NCBI GenBank assembly: GCA_963682025.1
Contig: OY821517.1
Span: forward strand, 300,580,844 to 300,644,843
Length of the DNA stretch: 64,000 nucleotides
Direction of reading: 5' to 3'
From: Cordilura impudica
Taxonomy: Eukaryota; Arthropoda; Insecta; Diptera; Scathophagidae
Shown here: piece by piece, positions 34,221-44,790 of the stretch
Position numbering within the stretch: the stretch's first letter is position 1
How the letters are laid out: each line of letters begins with the position of its first letter
Program-made: the position numbers and the translations under genes
Notes under the pieces: generated by a model
The model's input: the letters and a program-made list of their open reading frames with translations, nothing else
Database searches by the model: none
Told to the model about the DNA's origin: nothing

Positions 34221-35341
34221 TCAGTACACGTACCAGAACACGAACTTCAAATAAAGCAACATTCGAATCTGTGTGGTTTATGTGTGATCGAAACAAAAAG
34301 TACGTGATAGAAAAATGTTCGTGTAAATAACGAAATATTAAAACGAGCACAGTCATGATGGTGTTGGGCACCGTAGAAAATTTAGAAACGCACATAATTG
34401 ATATGAAAATAAAAATATGTGTGTGTTGGTCTAAGTTATGTTTGTTTACATATATGTACGAGTTTTTTATTCAGTGTGTGTTTTTTTCTGAACTCTGCTT
34501 CTACCACAAGAGGCAACCATATTTGAAGCAGAAGCGATAGCAATAATGGAAGCTTTAATCTTATGCAGGAACTCAAATAGCAAATACGTTATCTGTACCG
34601 ACAGTCGATCGGTATTCGATGCAGCTAAGAATCTAAGAAATAAAAATGAAAATATCATTTCTATTCAGCAACTTCTAATACAAATGATAAACAAAGTGAA
34701 ATTACAATGGCTACCAAGCCACATCGGCATAACAGGGAACGAAGCTGCAGATAAAGCTGCAAAAGCGACTTACGTTCACCCAACATATTTTTTTATTTCG
34801 CAGTCTAAGAACTTAATATGCCGATACCCAATTTTCGTCTCACACACACAAGATTGACACACCAATTTTTGATAACCAAACGCTCTCAACCAGTGTGCAC
34901 CTTGTGCAACATTTCAACTCTAACAGTTATTAATTTTCTAGCAGATTGTCCTTTCCTACACAATATTCGTCTAAGATTATTTAACTCCTCCAATGGAACT
35001 AATCTTCTAAAACGTCCATCAGAAGACAATGTGAAAATAATTTATCAATTCTTACAGTATCTAAATATTAAAAATGATATTTAACCATTATTTTTAATCC
35101 ACTTGCTAATTATAGATAACATCTCCTTGATCCAGCAATAGAAGCCGATAGCCTAGCTGCTAGTGCTCTAGTTTTAAAGATTTATTGTAATTTTAATTAT
35201 AATAAATATCAGAATAATAATAATAATAAAACACTCCTTTAAGGAAAACGCAGAACTCAGAGAACTTATAGAGGCGGGAAAAAAATTGTTAAATACTTAA
35301 AAAAAAAGCCAACTTGCAGCACCAATGAACAACCTCATTAA

Positions 35342-35736
35342 GGAGGGGTACGGTTTTAAAAGCATTTTTTCGCTTTTAAAACCGTATCTTCATATTTTTT
35401 TTTTTTTTTTTTTGAAGATATGAATAATGTTGGATTATTTATTTCATATACACGTTACAGAATAACATTTGAAATAGCTTTGAAAAAATTCTCATTCAAA
35501 AATTTTAATAATAAAGTTCGTGACAGCGAATCTCCGGAGTGATTTCGAGAAAAACGCATTTAAAGTTTTATTACAAGAATTTTCTGCACCTCGGCGCGCG
35601 TTTATATATACTGGAATTCCAAAAATACTTCGAATTTAAAAAAAATCCTTTTTGAGCATTATTTTTGAAGGATTTTAGAAGACATTTGTGAAAAAAAAAA
35701 AAATCGAAAAAAATTTTTTTGACCGCAGGACACCCC
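35342..35736. mobile_element. TTAA-flanked MITE, 395 bp
   Basis: GGAGGGGTACGG at the left and, reversed at the right, GGGGTGTCCTGCGG, with TTAA outside both ends (35338-35341, 35737-35740). It contains a perfect 15-bp hairpin just inside the left end. Non-coding. Confidence 0.6.
35349..35420. repeat. Two consecutive hairpins
   Basis: TACGGTTTTAAAAGC (35349-35363) pairs perfectly with GCTTTTAAAACCGTA (35372-35386) around an 8-base loop. Immediately after, TATCTTCA pairs with TGAAGATA across a ~20-base T-tract. Both sit at the left end of the TTAA-flanked MITE. Confidence 0.75.
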
Positions 35737-35741
35737 TTAAT

Positions 35742-36299
35742 CAATTTTGTATTTTTAAAAACCAAGCTGGGCAAACAATTCCCGGCTATTTTTTTTGTAC
35801 ACAATAGTGATTTCAACGGGCAGACATAAGCACATCACTAATTGAAGCCCGTTATTATTATGATACATTTTACTTTATTGGATCCTCATATCTTGATTTG
35901 TTACAAACTAAATGACAAAATTCTACTCACCATCCAACAATATGTTTTAGTTTTTAATTAAGTGACAGCCGCTGCACTTTATTTGTGCTTCTTTCTAGTC
36001 GTTTTTCGCATAATTAATCATCTAAAAATTCACAGACAGTAGAATGACATAATTTTGACAATATCTGTCAACTTAATTTGTTTGTGTTGTATGACTTGCT
36101 TTTATAATACATCATCATCATTTCATGCAACATATAGTTACTCGTAATAGTGTAAATCATAAATTGGCAAAAAAATAAGTTAAAAATATTATTTATTATT
36201 TACAATTGGATCGTTAAACTACAAACATCTATAAAAACAGCTCAAGAAATTTTTTTTTATTTCAAATTATATTTTTTTTACTGTATTTATCAATGTTCA
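35742..36299. other. No recognised gene; AT-rich
   Basis: No supported feature. A minus-strand 81-codon frame spanning the MITE border is not recognisable. Confidence 0.45.
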
Positions 36300-36561
36300 T
36301 ATATGTATGTGTTTTTTTAGTGCCGATGTTTATAACTACAAAAAAGATTTGACCAAGACCCATTTTTTTTATTATACCGATCAATGCAGAATCATTTCCG
36401 TGTATCTAATTGAACTTTGTTATCAAACTACAATTCGCAAATAAAAATATATATCGATGAAATTCCGTACATATGACTCTGATCGCCATTGCAATTTGGG
36501 AAAGTTGGTGCATTCACCCTAGTCTTTATTTAAATGACTTAAACTGCCGTACGATCCAAAT

Positions 36562-37432
36562 TATCAAAAAAAAGCGTGTTTTCTCCCTTTTTTGGTTGGA
36601 TAGAACTTACGAAAGGGTTACCTGTGAAACGAACTATCATACTGCGCTCACTTTCTTGATATTTATAATCAGTGTACTTGGAGAAATAATCGTAAATAGT
36701 TCCACGCTTGAACAACGCTACCAAATTATCCAAATTAACTTTGAAAATCAGTCATCTATTCGCGCATGTTATAGACGACTTCTTGATTTTTATGGGGCAC
36801 ATAATCGTTCATCTGAGCACGCCATCCGTCAAACTGTGGATAAATTTCATACCAAATACTCTGTCCGTCTACTACCAGACATATTTTGTCGTATGCGTCG
36901 TTCTTTTGCCGATTGGCTTCTAAAGCCGTTGGAAACTGACCCGATGTTTTATTGCCGCATACGGAGTGAGACCAGGCCACAACAGGCCCTACAGACTCCA
37001 TTACATCGAGAATAATGCATTGTTTGGTGATGTTTATACTGTGGTGGCATCATCGGACCTTATTTGTGGAAAAATTAAGCCGGAGATCGTCAGCGCACCA
37101 TGGCCAATGATTGTTTTTTTGGTTGAAAATATCGAAATTATTGATCCGGGCAAGATGTGGTATCAACAGCCGACCGCAACTATCGGCTTATTGAATTAAA
37201 AATTTGATTTCGAGAAATGGGCCTGTTAATTGGCCTCCAAGGCCGTGCGATTAGATACCGCTTGATAATTTCCTGTGGGACTACGTGAAGTTACTGGCTT
37301 ATGCTGATAAATCAGTAACAATTGACGTCTTGGAGACCAACATTGATCTTTCGAATAGAAAAATTTTACTGATTAAATTTATTGTGTTATTTTTTACACT
37401 TCCAAGTCCCACCGGTCTTAAAAACACCCTTT
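36562..37432 (+). mobile_element. Tc1/mariner-superfamily element, DUF4817-type, second copy
   Basis: The left end AAAAAGCGTGTTTTCTCCC and the reversed right end CTAAAGGGTGTTTTTAAG form an imperfect inverted repeat. The segment GAACTTACGAAAGGGTTACC and the following 5' region align with the copy at 661-1805. Inserted into family A copy 5 after AAATTATCA. Confidence 0.65.
36690..37400 (+). pseudogene. Transposase pseudogene (Tc1/mariner, DUF4817-like), second copy
   Basis: STLEQRYQIIQINFENQSS and RACYRRLLDFYGAHN match the helix-turn-helix start of the copy at 1.4-1.7 kb. Later stretches are FADWLLKPLETDPMF, NALFGDVYTVVASSDL, KIEIIDPGKMWYQQ-like residues (with MWYQQP where family members have a WFQQDGA-type catalytic Asp), and DNFLWDYVKLLAYADKS at 37280-37320. 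There are deletions between 36880 and 37020 and several frame changes. The catalytic Asp of the WFQQDG motif reads Pro here. Confidence 0.65.
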
Positions 37433-37769
37433 AGATCAAATTTTGTTATCACACTCATTAATGAGTAGTCCAAAAATAAACCCTGTAGAACCTCTTTTAG
37501 GACCCCATATAAAGCTGCTTCCCGATAACTATGTTCTTAAATCTATAAATAAAAATTGGTTTGTAATATTTTTGCAAAAAATTTGTAACGACGAAATAAA
37601 GTCATAGCACTACTACTCAAAGTTGGTTTTGCTAATTTTCTATACCCAGTTAGTTGGACCTACGACCCTTTCTCTAAACGTATAGTATAGGGTAGCATAT
37701 AGACAGTCTAGAGTATATGATTAATCTATATATATAAAATTCATTTTCTGTTTGTTTGTTTGTTTGTTT

Positions 37770-39070
37770 GTTTGTTTGTTTGACCGCTATACAAATTTTT
37801 ATTTTTCAACGGATTTTCCTGAAATTTTGTACACACGATCTCTATACCCCAGGAAAGGTCGCCATATACTTTTTACCGGCCACGCCTACTTTTACGCCCA
37901 CTTTTTATGTAAAATTCATTTTCTATTTTATTCATATTTGTTCACTATACAAATTTTTATTTGTTAACAGATTTCTCTGAAATTCGGTACACACGATCCC
38001 TGTACTCCAGCTAAGGTCACCATATACTTTTTATCTACCACGCCTACTTTTACGCCCACTTTTTGTATACAATTCATTTTCTGTTTTTTGGTATATTTGT
38101 TCGCTATACAAATTTTTATTTTTCAACGCATTTCTCTAAAATTTGGTACACACGATCTTTGTACCCCAGGCCAGGTCACCATGTGATTCTTGCGGCCACA
38201 CCTACTTTTACGCCCACTTTTTGTATACAATTCGTTTTCTGTTTTTTGGTATATTTGTTTGCTATACAAATTTTTATTTTTCAACGGAATTCTCTGAAAT
38301 TTGGTACACACGATCTCTGTACTCCAGGAAAGGTAGCCATATGCTTCGTACCGGCCACGCCTACTTTAACTCCCACTTTTTGTATACAATTCATTTTGTG
38401 TTTTGGTATATTTGTTCGCTATACAAATTTTTATTTTTCAACGGAATTCTCTGAAATTTGGTATACACGATCTCTCTGCTCCAGGGAAGGTCGACATATT
38501 CTTCGTACCGGTCACGCCTACTGTTACGCCCACTTTTTGTGTGCAATTCGTATTCTGTTTTTGGTACATTTGTTCCAAAACTGAAATTTGCTACACACGA
38601 TCTCTGTACTCCAGAGAGGTGGCCATATGATTCTTGGCGGCCACGCCTACTTCTACGCCCACTTTTTATACAAAATTAATTTTCTGCTTTTTGGTATATT
38701 TGTTCACTATAGAAATTTTTATTTTTCAAGGGATGTCTAAAATTTGGCCACACGATCTCTGTACTACAGGGAAGGATACCATATGCTTCTTGCAGGCCAC
38801 TTTGCGCCAACTTCTATGCATATAAAACTTTTTTTTTTACTTTTATTTGTTTCTTTATTTGATTGCTATACAAACTTTTATTTTTCAATGGCTTTCTCCG
38901 AAATTTAGTACATATTCCAGGGAAGGTCGCCATATGATTTTTACCGACCACGCCTACTTTTACGCCCAATTTTCATATAAGATTCATATTTTGTTGTGTG
39001 GTATATTTCTTCCCTATACAAATTTGTACTTTTCAACGGATTTCTCTGAAATTTGGTTTACACGGAAATA
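37770..39070. repeat. Seven to eight tandem ~160-180 bp units of the Helitron
   Basis: Each unit has CTATACAAATTTTTATTTTT, CAACGGATTTCTCTGAAATT-like sequence, a TACACACGATCTCTGTA block and GGCCACGCCTACTTTTACGC. The frames at 37752-39071 (FYFSTEFSEIWYTRSLYS and similar) are translations of the repeat. Units diverge toward the 3' end. Confidence 0.85.
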
Positions 39071-39078
39071 ACTACACG

Positions 39079-40641
39079 GTGAACAAATTCCCCAAACTTA
39101 AAAAAAGGTACCAAAAGAAATGAACAAATTCCCGATTTTTTTTTAATCGTATTAAAAAATGAACTTACTCCCCAAATTCATTCTTAAATTTTTACATATT
39201 TTTATTTAATGAATTTTGTTAAATATTTATTTTAGTAAACATATGCATACTGCTCTCAATATATGCCCTACAATAAATGCATTTAAAATGAGAATTCTTT
39301 TCAATAGCATTATTTCGTTGCGCGGAAGCCACGCGCACGGGGAATACAGCTTAGCTAGAATATCGGAATGATCTGAAAGATATATTTTGACAATTAAAAT
39401 AAGTTGGCAACAGCTGCGCGGCAGCACATGTGTGGTTGCCAAATGCGCGGAAGCGGCGCGCGGTGCGCGACCGCGGACTCGAACGCGATGGATGCGGACG
39501 CGACGTGCTCTCAGAACACAGCTCAGCTAAAATATCGCAATGCTCTAAAAAATATGTTTTACGAATTAAAATAAGTTAGCGAGAATTAAGCGGAGGAACA
39601 CAGCTCAGCTAAAATATCGCAATGATCTGAAAAATATATTTTGGCGATTAAAATAAGTTGACAACAACTGCGCGGCAGCACGGGTGTGACTGCCAAACGC
39701 GCGGAAGCGGCGCGCGACCGCGGGCTCGGACGCGACGGATGAGGACGCGACGCGCTCTCGGAACACAGCTCAGCTAAAATATCGCAATGCTCTATAAAAT
39801 ATGTTTTAGGAATTAAAATAAGTTAACGAAAACTAAGCGGCAGCATGGGTAGTAGCTGCGAGGAAGCGGCGCGAGGCGCGCGGACGCGACGCGCTCGCGG
39901 AACACAGCTCAGCAAAAATATCGCAATGATCTGAGAAATATATTTTGGCGATTAAAATAAGTTGACAACAACTGCGCGGCAGCACAGGTGTGGCTGCCAA
40001 ACGCGCGGAAGCGGCCCGCGGCGCGCGACCGCGGACTCCGCCGCGACGGATGCGGACACGACGCACTCTCGGAACACAGCTCAGCTAAAATATCGCAATG
40101 CTCTAAAAAATATGTTTTAGGAATTAAAATAAGTTAACGAAAACTAATCGGCAGCACGGGTAGTAGCTGCGAGGAAGCGGCGCGATGCGCGCGGACGCGA
40201 CTCGCTCGCGGAACACAGCTTAGCGAAATGTCGTATGATAAATTTTATCTACGTATGTGAAATAATTACCTGTTGATCAAAATAGGAAACCTTGCGACAC
40301 AATATTAAACGTCGCATTAGTTTTTCATTTCTGAAACTTGAATTTGACGTCTCTGCTCAATGATGATCACTTATTGAATGAAGTAATTCAATTTTTAAAA
40401 GTTTTGATTCCTTTAATTTGGGAACCTTTCCGTTATATTTTATGTTTATAAATAAACTGAAAAAAAAACTTAAAGCGGTTTCGCAGCTTATTTTTGAAGC
40501 ATTTTTGCTGCAGCATCTTATAAAAAACTTCTAAATTAAAAAATCAAAAAATTTTTAATTGAAATAAAAAATGAATTTACTGCCCATACAAATTTTTGGG
40601 GAGAAAGTTCATTTTATTGGGGAATTTGTTAATTGGGGCTA
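39079..40641. mobile_element. Nested element with GC-rich core inside the Helitron
   Basis: The left edge TGAACAAATTCCCCAAAC and, reversed, the right edge TTAACAAATTCCCCAATA suggest short inverted ends. Both sides also contain TGAACTTACTCCCC / TGAACTTTCTCCCC type repeats just inside. The core is the array at 39341-40220. No coding capacity seen. The boundary is approximate. Confidence 0.5.
39341..40220. repeat. GC-rich two-unit higher-order tandem array
   Basis: Units start at GGAAYACAGCTYAGC: 39341, 39513, 39596, 39761, 39900, 40072 and 40211. Spacings are 172, 83, 165, 139, 172 and 139. Long units (about 165-172) read ATGATCTGA..AATATATTTT, GGCAACAACTGCGCGGCAGC; short ones (139) read ATGCTCTA..AATATGTTTT, AACGAAAACTAAGCGGCAGC. 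They alternate, giving a ~310 bp period. Stretches such as GCGGAAGCGGCGCGCGACCG make it by far the most GC-rich part of the window. The minus-strand Arg/Ala-rich frames are incidental. Confidence 0.85.
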
Positions 40642-40834
40642 AGTACACAGCGCTTGGTAAGCATAGTGAACCATTTTTCAAGTCAAAGGTCTTTTTATCC
40701 CGGGCAAGACCGGGTAAAAACAGCTAGTTTTCATATAAAAATTATATGAAAACTATTATATATAGTTTTTTCAGTAAAAACACACCCCTACCTCAATGTA
40801 AAACCATTTTCAGTTTGGTGTCTAAGAACATGCA

Positions 40835-41510
40835 TTTTTGGACCTAGTCCCGATTCAAAACTCTCATTCGATATGTACTTTTTCAGGTATTCGGGCATAA
40901 ACTACATGACCATCTTACTCAAGGTTGAGTTTTACTTAAATATTGATAAACTCTAAAAATATTTCCAACTAAGGAATCAGTAGACCATTTGGTTAAGAAA
41001 CTCATATATTATTCCGATGTTCACATATTCTATTAAACGAAAACCTTTTTTTGTAAAAAAATGCTCGATATTATAAAAACTTATAGCGGATGCCAGTAGC
41101 TCTAATTGTGATTACTCACAAAGATATAGGTAAATGAAATAAAAAAAAAAAACTTTATTCTTTGCAATTTCAAACTGCATACAACCATATAGATTTTGCC
41201 AGGCAACAACTGTTAAATTGTGAAAAAATGAAGATAACACAAACAAAAATGACCGATTAAACAAAAATTGAGAAAAAGAGAGCAATATTTTGAGGAATGC
41301 AGATAAAAACGGAGGTCGTTCAGTGATCGCAAACTATGATTAATTAATATATAGACTATTTTTGGAACTAGGCCCAATTAAAAACACTCATTCGATATAC
41401 ACTTTTACAATTGTTCGGGCATAAACTACTTGACAATCTTTCCCAAGTAAGAGTTTTACTTAAATATTTTTAGATCCAACAAATACTTATATCCAATTAA
41501 ATAATAAATC
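40835..41510. repeat. Duplicated DINE-like tail fragments flanking repeat D
   Basis: TTTTTGGACCTAGTCCCGAT...CATTCGATATGTACTTTTTC...TTCGGGCATAAACTACATGAC (about 40835-40965) recurs with changes at 41353-41475. The first phrase is the family A GGACCTAGTCCC segment, but the downstream sequence differs, indicating a variant subfamily. Repeat D lies between the two. Confidence 0.5.
41073..41345. repeat. Dispersed repeat D, copy 1
   Basis: From TGCTCGATATTATAAAAACT to GTGATCGCAAACTATGATTA. Aligns along its length with 45412-45722 (both contain TTGCCAGGCAACAACTG, GAAGATAACACAAACAA and GAGGTCGTTCA). Non-coding; class unknown. Confidence 0.6.
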
Positions 41511-41816
41511 ATTTAAGGTAGCCATCATTTCTTACAATTTATATTTATTCCAAAACTCGACGACTCCTTATTAATGCTCCTTGCTATGTAAACAACAAAC
41601 ATATTCACGAAGATCTTCTTTATATTAAAGATGAAATTAACAGATTTAGCAGTAGATATTTAGAAAGGCTTAGTAACTACTGAAACTAACTAGCAATAAT
41701 GCTATGCTATTCTATTAGCTGAAAAAATAAAACGACTAAAAAGGTTTCATGTCTTAAACCTAGCATACAGAAAATAGAATATTTTACTATAAATATGTAA
41801 ATATATATACAATATA
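41511..41816. other. No recognised gene; AT-rich
   Basis: AT-rich spacer before the family B element. It contains short LINE-like looking codons but nothing I can support. Confidence 0.35.
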
Positions 41817-41961
41817 AATTCGGCTATGCCGAATTTTTTGATACCCTCCACCTGCGTCTTATACTCAATATTACACCCAATGTTGAGTACGGCTACCACT
41901 TAAAACTATTGCCGATACTGAAACATTACTTCCGAATACCAATTAAATATAAAGTTAATTG

Positions 41962-42760
41962 TTTTTATACCCTATACCACTATGTGGTTTGGGTATAATG
42001 ACTTTGTGCTGCTGTTTGTAACAACCAAAAATATTTGACCTAGACCCATCTTTAATTATACCGATCGAATCAGAATCACTTTCTGAGTTGATTTAACAAT
42101 GTCCGTCCGTCCGTCCGTCCGTCCGTCCGTCCGTCCGTCTGTGTGTCCATGTAAAGCTTGTAATTAAACTGCAGGTCGCAAATATGAATATATTTTGATG
42201 AAATTTGGTATATAAGCCTTTATCGGCCATGGGATGAACGCTATTGAAATTGGTGAGAATCGGTCCATGTTCAGACCTAGCCCCCATACAAATTACCCGT
42301 ATAAAATCGACATATATTGCCATAAGATCCAAATTGTCATATAGATCTTACTCAAATTGGGTTTGTATGCGTTCATTACATCCATTAATGAGTAGTCCAA
42401 AAATGATCCCTTTGGCCCCATATAGACTGCTTCCCGATCTTCACTTAAATCTATTAAAAACAAAAATATTGCACTGATTCTTCTCAAATTTTGTTTGTAT
42501 ATATTTTTGCAAAATACAAGAGACTTTACCAAACATGATCAGGATTGGTCCATTTTTGGACCTAGTCCCCATATAGATATAGCATCCGATATAAACTTTT
42601 TCATAACTGCAGCCAAAAAAATTAATAAAAATCCCACTCAAATTTGGTTTTTGCTTATTTTCTATGTCCAGTTAGTTGGGCCTAAGATATATGGTTTCTA
42701 AACGCATGGTATAGGGTATCGTATAGTCGGTCTAGACCGACTATAATTTTCTTACTTGTT
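41962..42760 (+). mobile_element. DINE-1/HINE-like element family A, copy 6
   Basis: Starts TTTTATACCCTATACCACTA, has (GTCC)9 GTCT near 42102-42140, the longest such block in the window, and ends with the perfect hairpin AGTCGGTCTAGACCGACT and TTTTCTTACTTGTT. Nested in family B copy 2. The high similarity to copies 3 and 7 suggests a young subfamily. Confidence 0.7.
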
Positions 42761-42953
42761 TTCTTTTTGGTCAGTCTCCATTATAATTTATTTTTATAAA
42801 AAATAATGATCATGTGTTCTATAGAAAGAATTAATTACTATTTGATTACTAGTGTACAAATCCTATAAGTTCCCTAAGTCCTTCATAGAACACTGACGAA
42901 ATTCATTATTTAACACAGCCGGCGTTATAGTACCTAAAGTTTTATCCCTCTTA

Positions 42954-43323
42954 TGCCCGTTTTCTCAATAGGCGATTATCTTTTATCCCAACGAGAAACT
43001 GCCGATTAAAGAAATTTGGTTTTCTCAATGTCTGGTTTGCTTCTATTTTGTCGCAAAGCTAACCGGCACTCATCTGCCAATTTTTTATTTATCGTACAGA
43101 TAAATTATTGTCCCAACTTTCATATCAATTTTGAAAGGCATTGCCAACTGAAAATAATTCTTCCAACTTTCATACGTATTTTGAGAGGCATTGCCAACTG
43201 AAAATAATGTTTTTGTCGGTACATTGAGAAAACCAAAATAGTTAACCAGTAGTTTATCGGTCCAATAAATTTATGTCCTGGTTAATTAACAGGCAGTTTG
43301 ACGATACATTGAGAAAACCGGCA
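42954..43323. mobile_element. Harbinger-like MITE with TTA duplication
   Basis: The left end TGCCCGTTTTCTCAATAGGC and the reversed right end TGCCGGTTTTCTCAATGTAT, with TTA outside both (42951-42953, 43324-43326). A ~60 bp internal tandem duplication (AACTTTCATA...GGCATTGCCAACTGAAAATAAT) occurs at 43113-43207. Non-coding. Confidence 0.65.
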
Positions 43324-43536
43324 TTAGAATGTTTTGAGACCTTAAAAGTTATACGATAATTAAAAAAAAAATGCAAATGATTCTTGGCTAAAAATTATTA
43401 ATATTTAACATAAGCGAATTTTAAAATATTTGTATCTGAATTAACTAGTAATATGTTAATTTAAGGATACATTTAATACAAAAAAAGAACTACATAATAA
43501 TAACAGGTAAGAAACTAAATATAGAAATTAAAACAT

Positions 43537-44355
43537 TTAATTTTTAATTATTAATTTTTAATTTTTAATTTTTAATTTTTAATTTTTAATTTTTAATTTT
43601 TAATTTTTAATTTTTAATTTTTAATTTTTAATTTTTAATTTTTAATTTTTAATTTTTAATTTTTAATTTTTAATTTTTAATTTTTAATTTTTAATTTTTA
43701 ATTTTTAATTTTTAATTTTTAATTTTTAATTTTTAATTTTTAATTTTTAATTTTTAATTTTTAATTTTTAATTTTTAATTTTTAATTTTTAATTTTTAAT
43801 TTTTAATTTTTAATTTTTAATTTTTAATTTTTAATTTTTAATTTTTAATTTTTAATTTTTAATTTTTAATTTTTAATTTTTAATTTTTAATTTTTAATTT
43901 TTAATTTTTAATTTTTAATTTTTAATTTTTAATTTTTAATTTTTAATTTTTAATTTTTAATTTTTAATTTTTAATTTTTAATTTTTAATTTTTAATTTTT
44001 AATTTTTAATTTTTAATTTTTAATTTTTAATTTTTAATTTTTAATTTTTAATTTTTAATTTTTAATTTTTAATTTTTAATTTTTAATTTTTAATTTTTAA
44101 TTTTTAATTTTTAATTTTTAATTTTTAATTTTTAATTTTTAATTTTTAATTTTTAATTTTTAATTTTTAATTTTTAATTTTTAATTTTTAATTTTTAATT
44201 TTTAATTTTTAATTTTTAATTTTTAATTTTTAATTTTTAATTTTTAATTTTTAATTTTTAATTTTTAATTTTTAATTTTTAATTTTAATTTTTTAATTTT
44301 AAATTTTTAATTTTTAATTTTCAATTTTTAATTTTTAATTTTTAATTTTTAATTT
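43537..44355. repeat. TTTTTAA heptamer microsatellite, about 115 copies
   Basis: Almost uninterrupted TTTTTAA repeats for ~800 bp, with a few variants (TTTTAA, TTTTCAA) near 44280-44330. It passes into the TTTTCATTTTCC array. It lies where family B copy 1 has only the latter array. Confidence 0.95.
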
Positions 44356-44790
44356 TTCTTTTCCCATTTTCCATTTTCTTTTTTCATTTTCCATTTTCCA
44401 TTTTCCATTTTTCATTTAAAATTTTTTATTTTCTAGTCTTCATTTTCCATTTTTCATTTTCCTTTTTTCATTTTTATTTTTTCATTTTTATTTTTCATTT
44501 TCCATTCTCCATTTTTAATTTTCTATTTTCCATTTTTCATTTTCCATTCTCCATTTTTCATTTTTTATTTTCCATTTTTCATTTCCCGTTTTTCATTTTC
44601 CATTTTCCATTCTCCATTTTTCAGTTTCTATTTTCCATTTTACGTATTTAATTTGCCATTTTCCGTTACCATTTTCCATTTTTATTCTCCAATTTTAATT
44701 TTCTATTTTGCATTTTTCATTTGCCATATTTCATTTTTCATTTTAAATTTTCCATTTTTCATATTTCATTTTCCATTATTCGTCTTAATT
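44356..44790. repeat. TTTTCATTTTCC-type minisatellite of family B copy 2
   Basis: Imperfect units of TTTTCCATTTTTCATT type, as in 30118-30975. The 69-codon frame at 44653 is a translation of the array. Confidence 0.8.

Larger units (their letters stand above)
32247..34493. mobile_element. Second foldback element with 0.8 kb inverted arms carrying 75-bp tandem repeats
   Basis: The left arm 32247-33052 starts GTTCAGAAAATACGCACA. The right arm 33668-34493 is its reverse complement, its outer end reading in reverse GTTCAGAAAAAAACACAC. Near-duplicate target sequence flanks it: CTTCTACCCAAG (left) and CTTCTACCACAAG (34498-34510). It interrupts a LINE RNase H domain. Each arm holds about four tandem units of 75 bp with ACATGTACAATAAACAGG. 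The centre (33053-33667) has two to three diverged copies of CACTTGTTGGTTGTTAGG, a TCAGTT motif (33508) and a 21-codon frame at 33587-33652. The long frames in the arms (32458-32736, 33907-34395) come from these repeats. Confidence 0.85.
31900..35231 (+). mobile_element. I-clade LINE 3' fragment split by a foldback element
   Basis: The left part (about 31900-32246) gives HPPWLLESKNF, then WNFLFTDGSKTSTHVGIAV and SGLLPK, the start of an RNase H domain. The right part begins near 34498 with LLLPQEATIFEAEAIAIMEA, VICTDSRSVFDAAKNL and LQWLPSHIGITGNEAADKAA, completing RNase H with its DGSK, E, DSRS and later GNEAAD acidic positions. Next come PVCTLCN and DCPFLHNIRLRLF, a C-terminal Cys/His knuckle. 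The 3' UTR ends in TATCAGAATAATAATAATAATAAAA (35207-35231); TAA-repeat tails are typical of I elements. Everything upstream of RNase H is absent. Confidence 0.75.
36300..37716 (+). mobile_element. DINE-1/HINE-like element family A, copy 5, split
   Basis: The left remnant (36300-36561) has GATTTGACCAAGACCCAT, ATTATACCGATC and GTACGATCCAAATTATCA. The right remnant (37433-37716) has CATTAATGAGTAGTCCAAAA, CATATAAAGCTGCTTCCCGA and AGTTAGTTGGACCTACGACC. Together they form one diverged family A copy interrupted by the Tc1/mariner relative at 36562-37432. Its GTCC block is lost. A Helitron follows within ten bases. Confidence 0.6.
37725..40727 (+). mobile_element. Non-autonomous Helitron
   Basis: It starts TCTATATATATAAAATTC after an A (37724) and ends CCCGGGCAAGACCGGG, TAAAAACAG, CTAG (40724-40727) followed by T. 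A 5' TC, a 3' hairpin about ten bases before CTRR and insertion between A and T are the Helitron hallmarks. The 5' third consists of tandem units encoding nothing. A second element (39079-40641) lies inside. No RepHel protein is present. Confidence 0.8.

Noticed and set aside
32458..34395. Repeat-containing proteins of 92 and 162 codons (RTCTINRFEFSYILSRV units)
   Set aside because: Translations of the 75-bp units in the arms of a foldback element, open only because the unit length is a multiple of three.
37752..39071. Tandem-repeat proteins with YTNFYFSTEFSEIWYTRS units
   Set aside because: Overlapping frames in different registers of a Helitron internal repeat; not conserved in frame.
39227..40066. 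CpG island or Arg/Ala-rich genes on the minus strand
   Set aside because: GC-rich two-unit repeat array in a mobile element; frames are short and no promoter or gene neighbours it.
43537..44355. TTTTTAA array as a telomere or centromere repeat
   Set aside because: Flies lack short telomeric repeats of this kind; the array lies inside a family B element and is bounded by its sequence on both sides.
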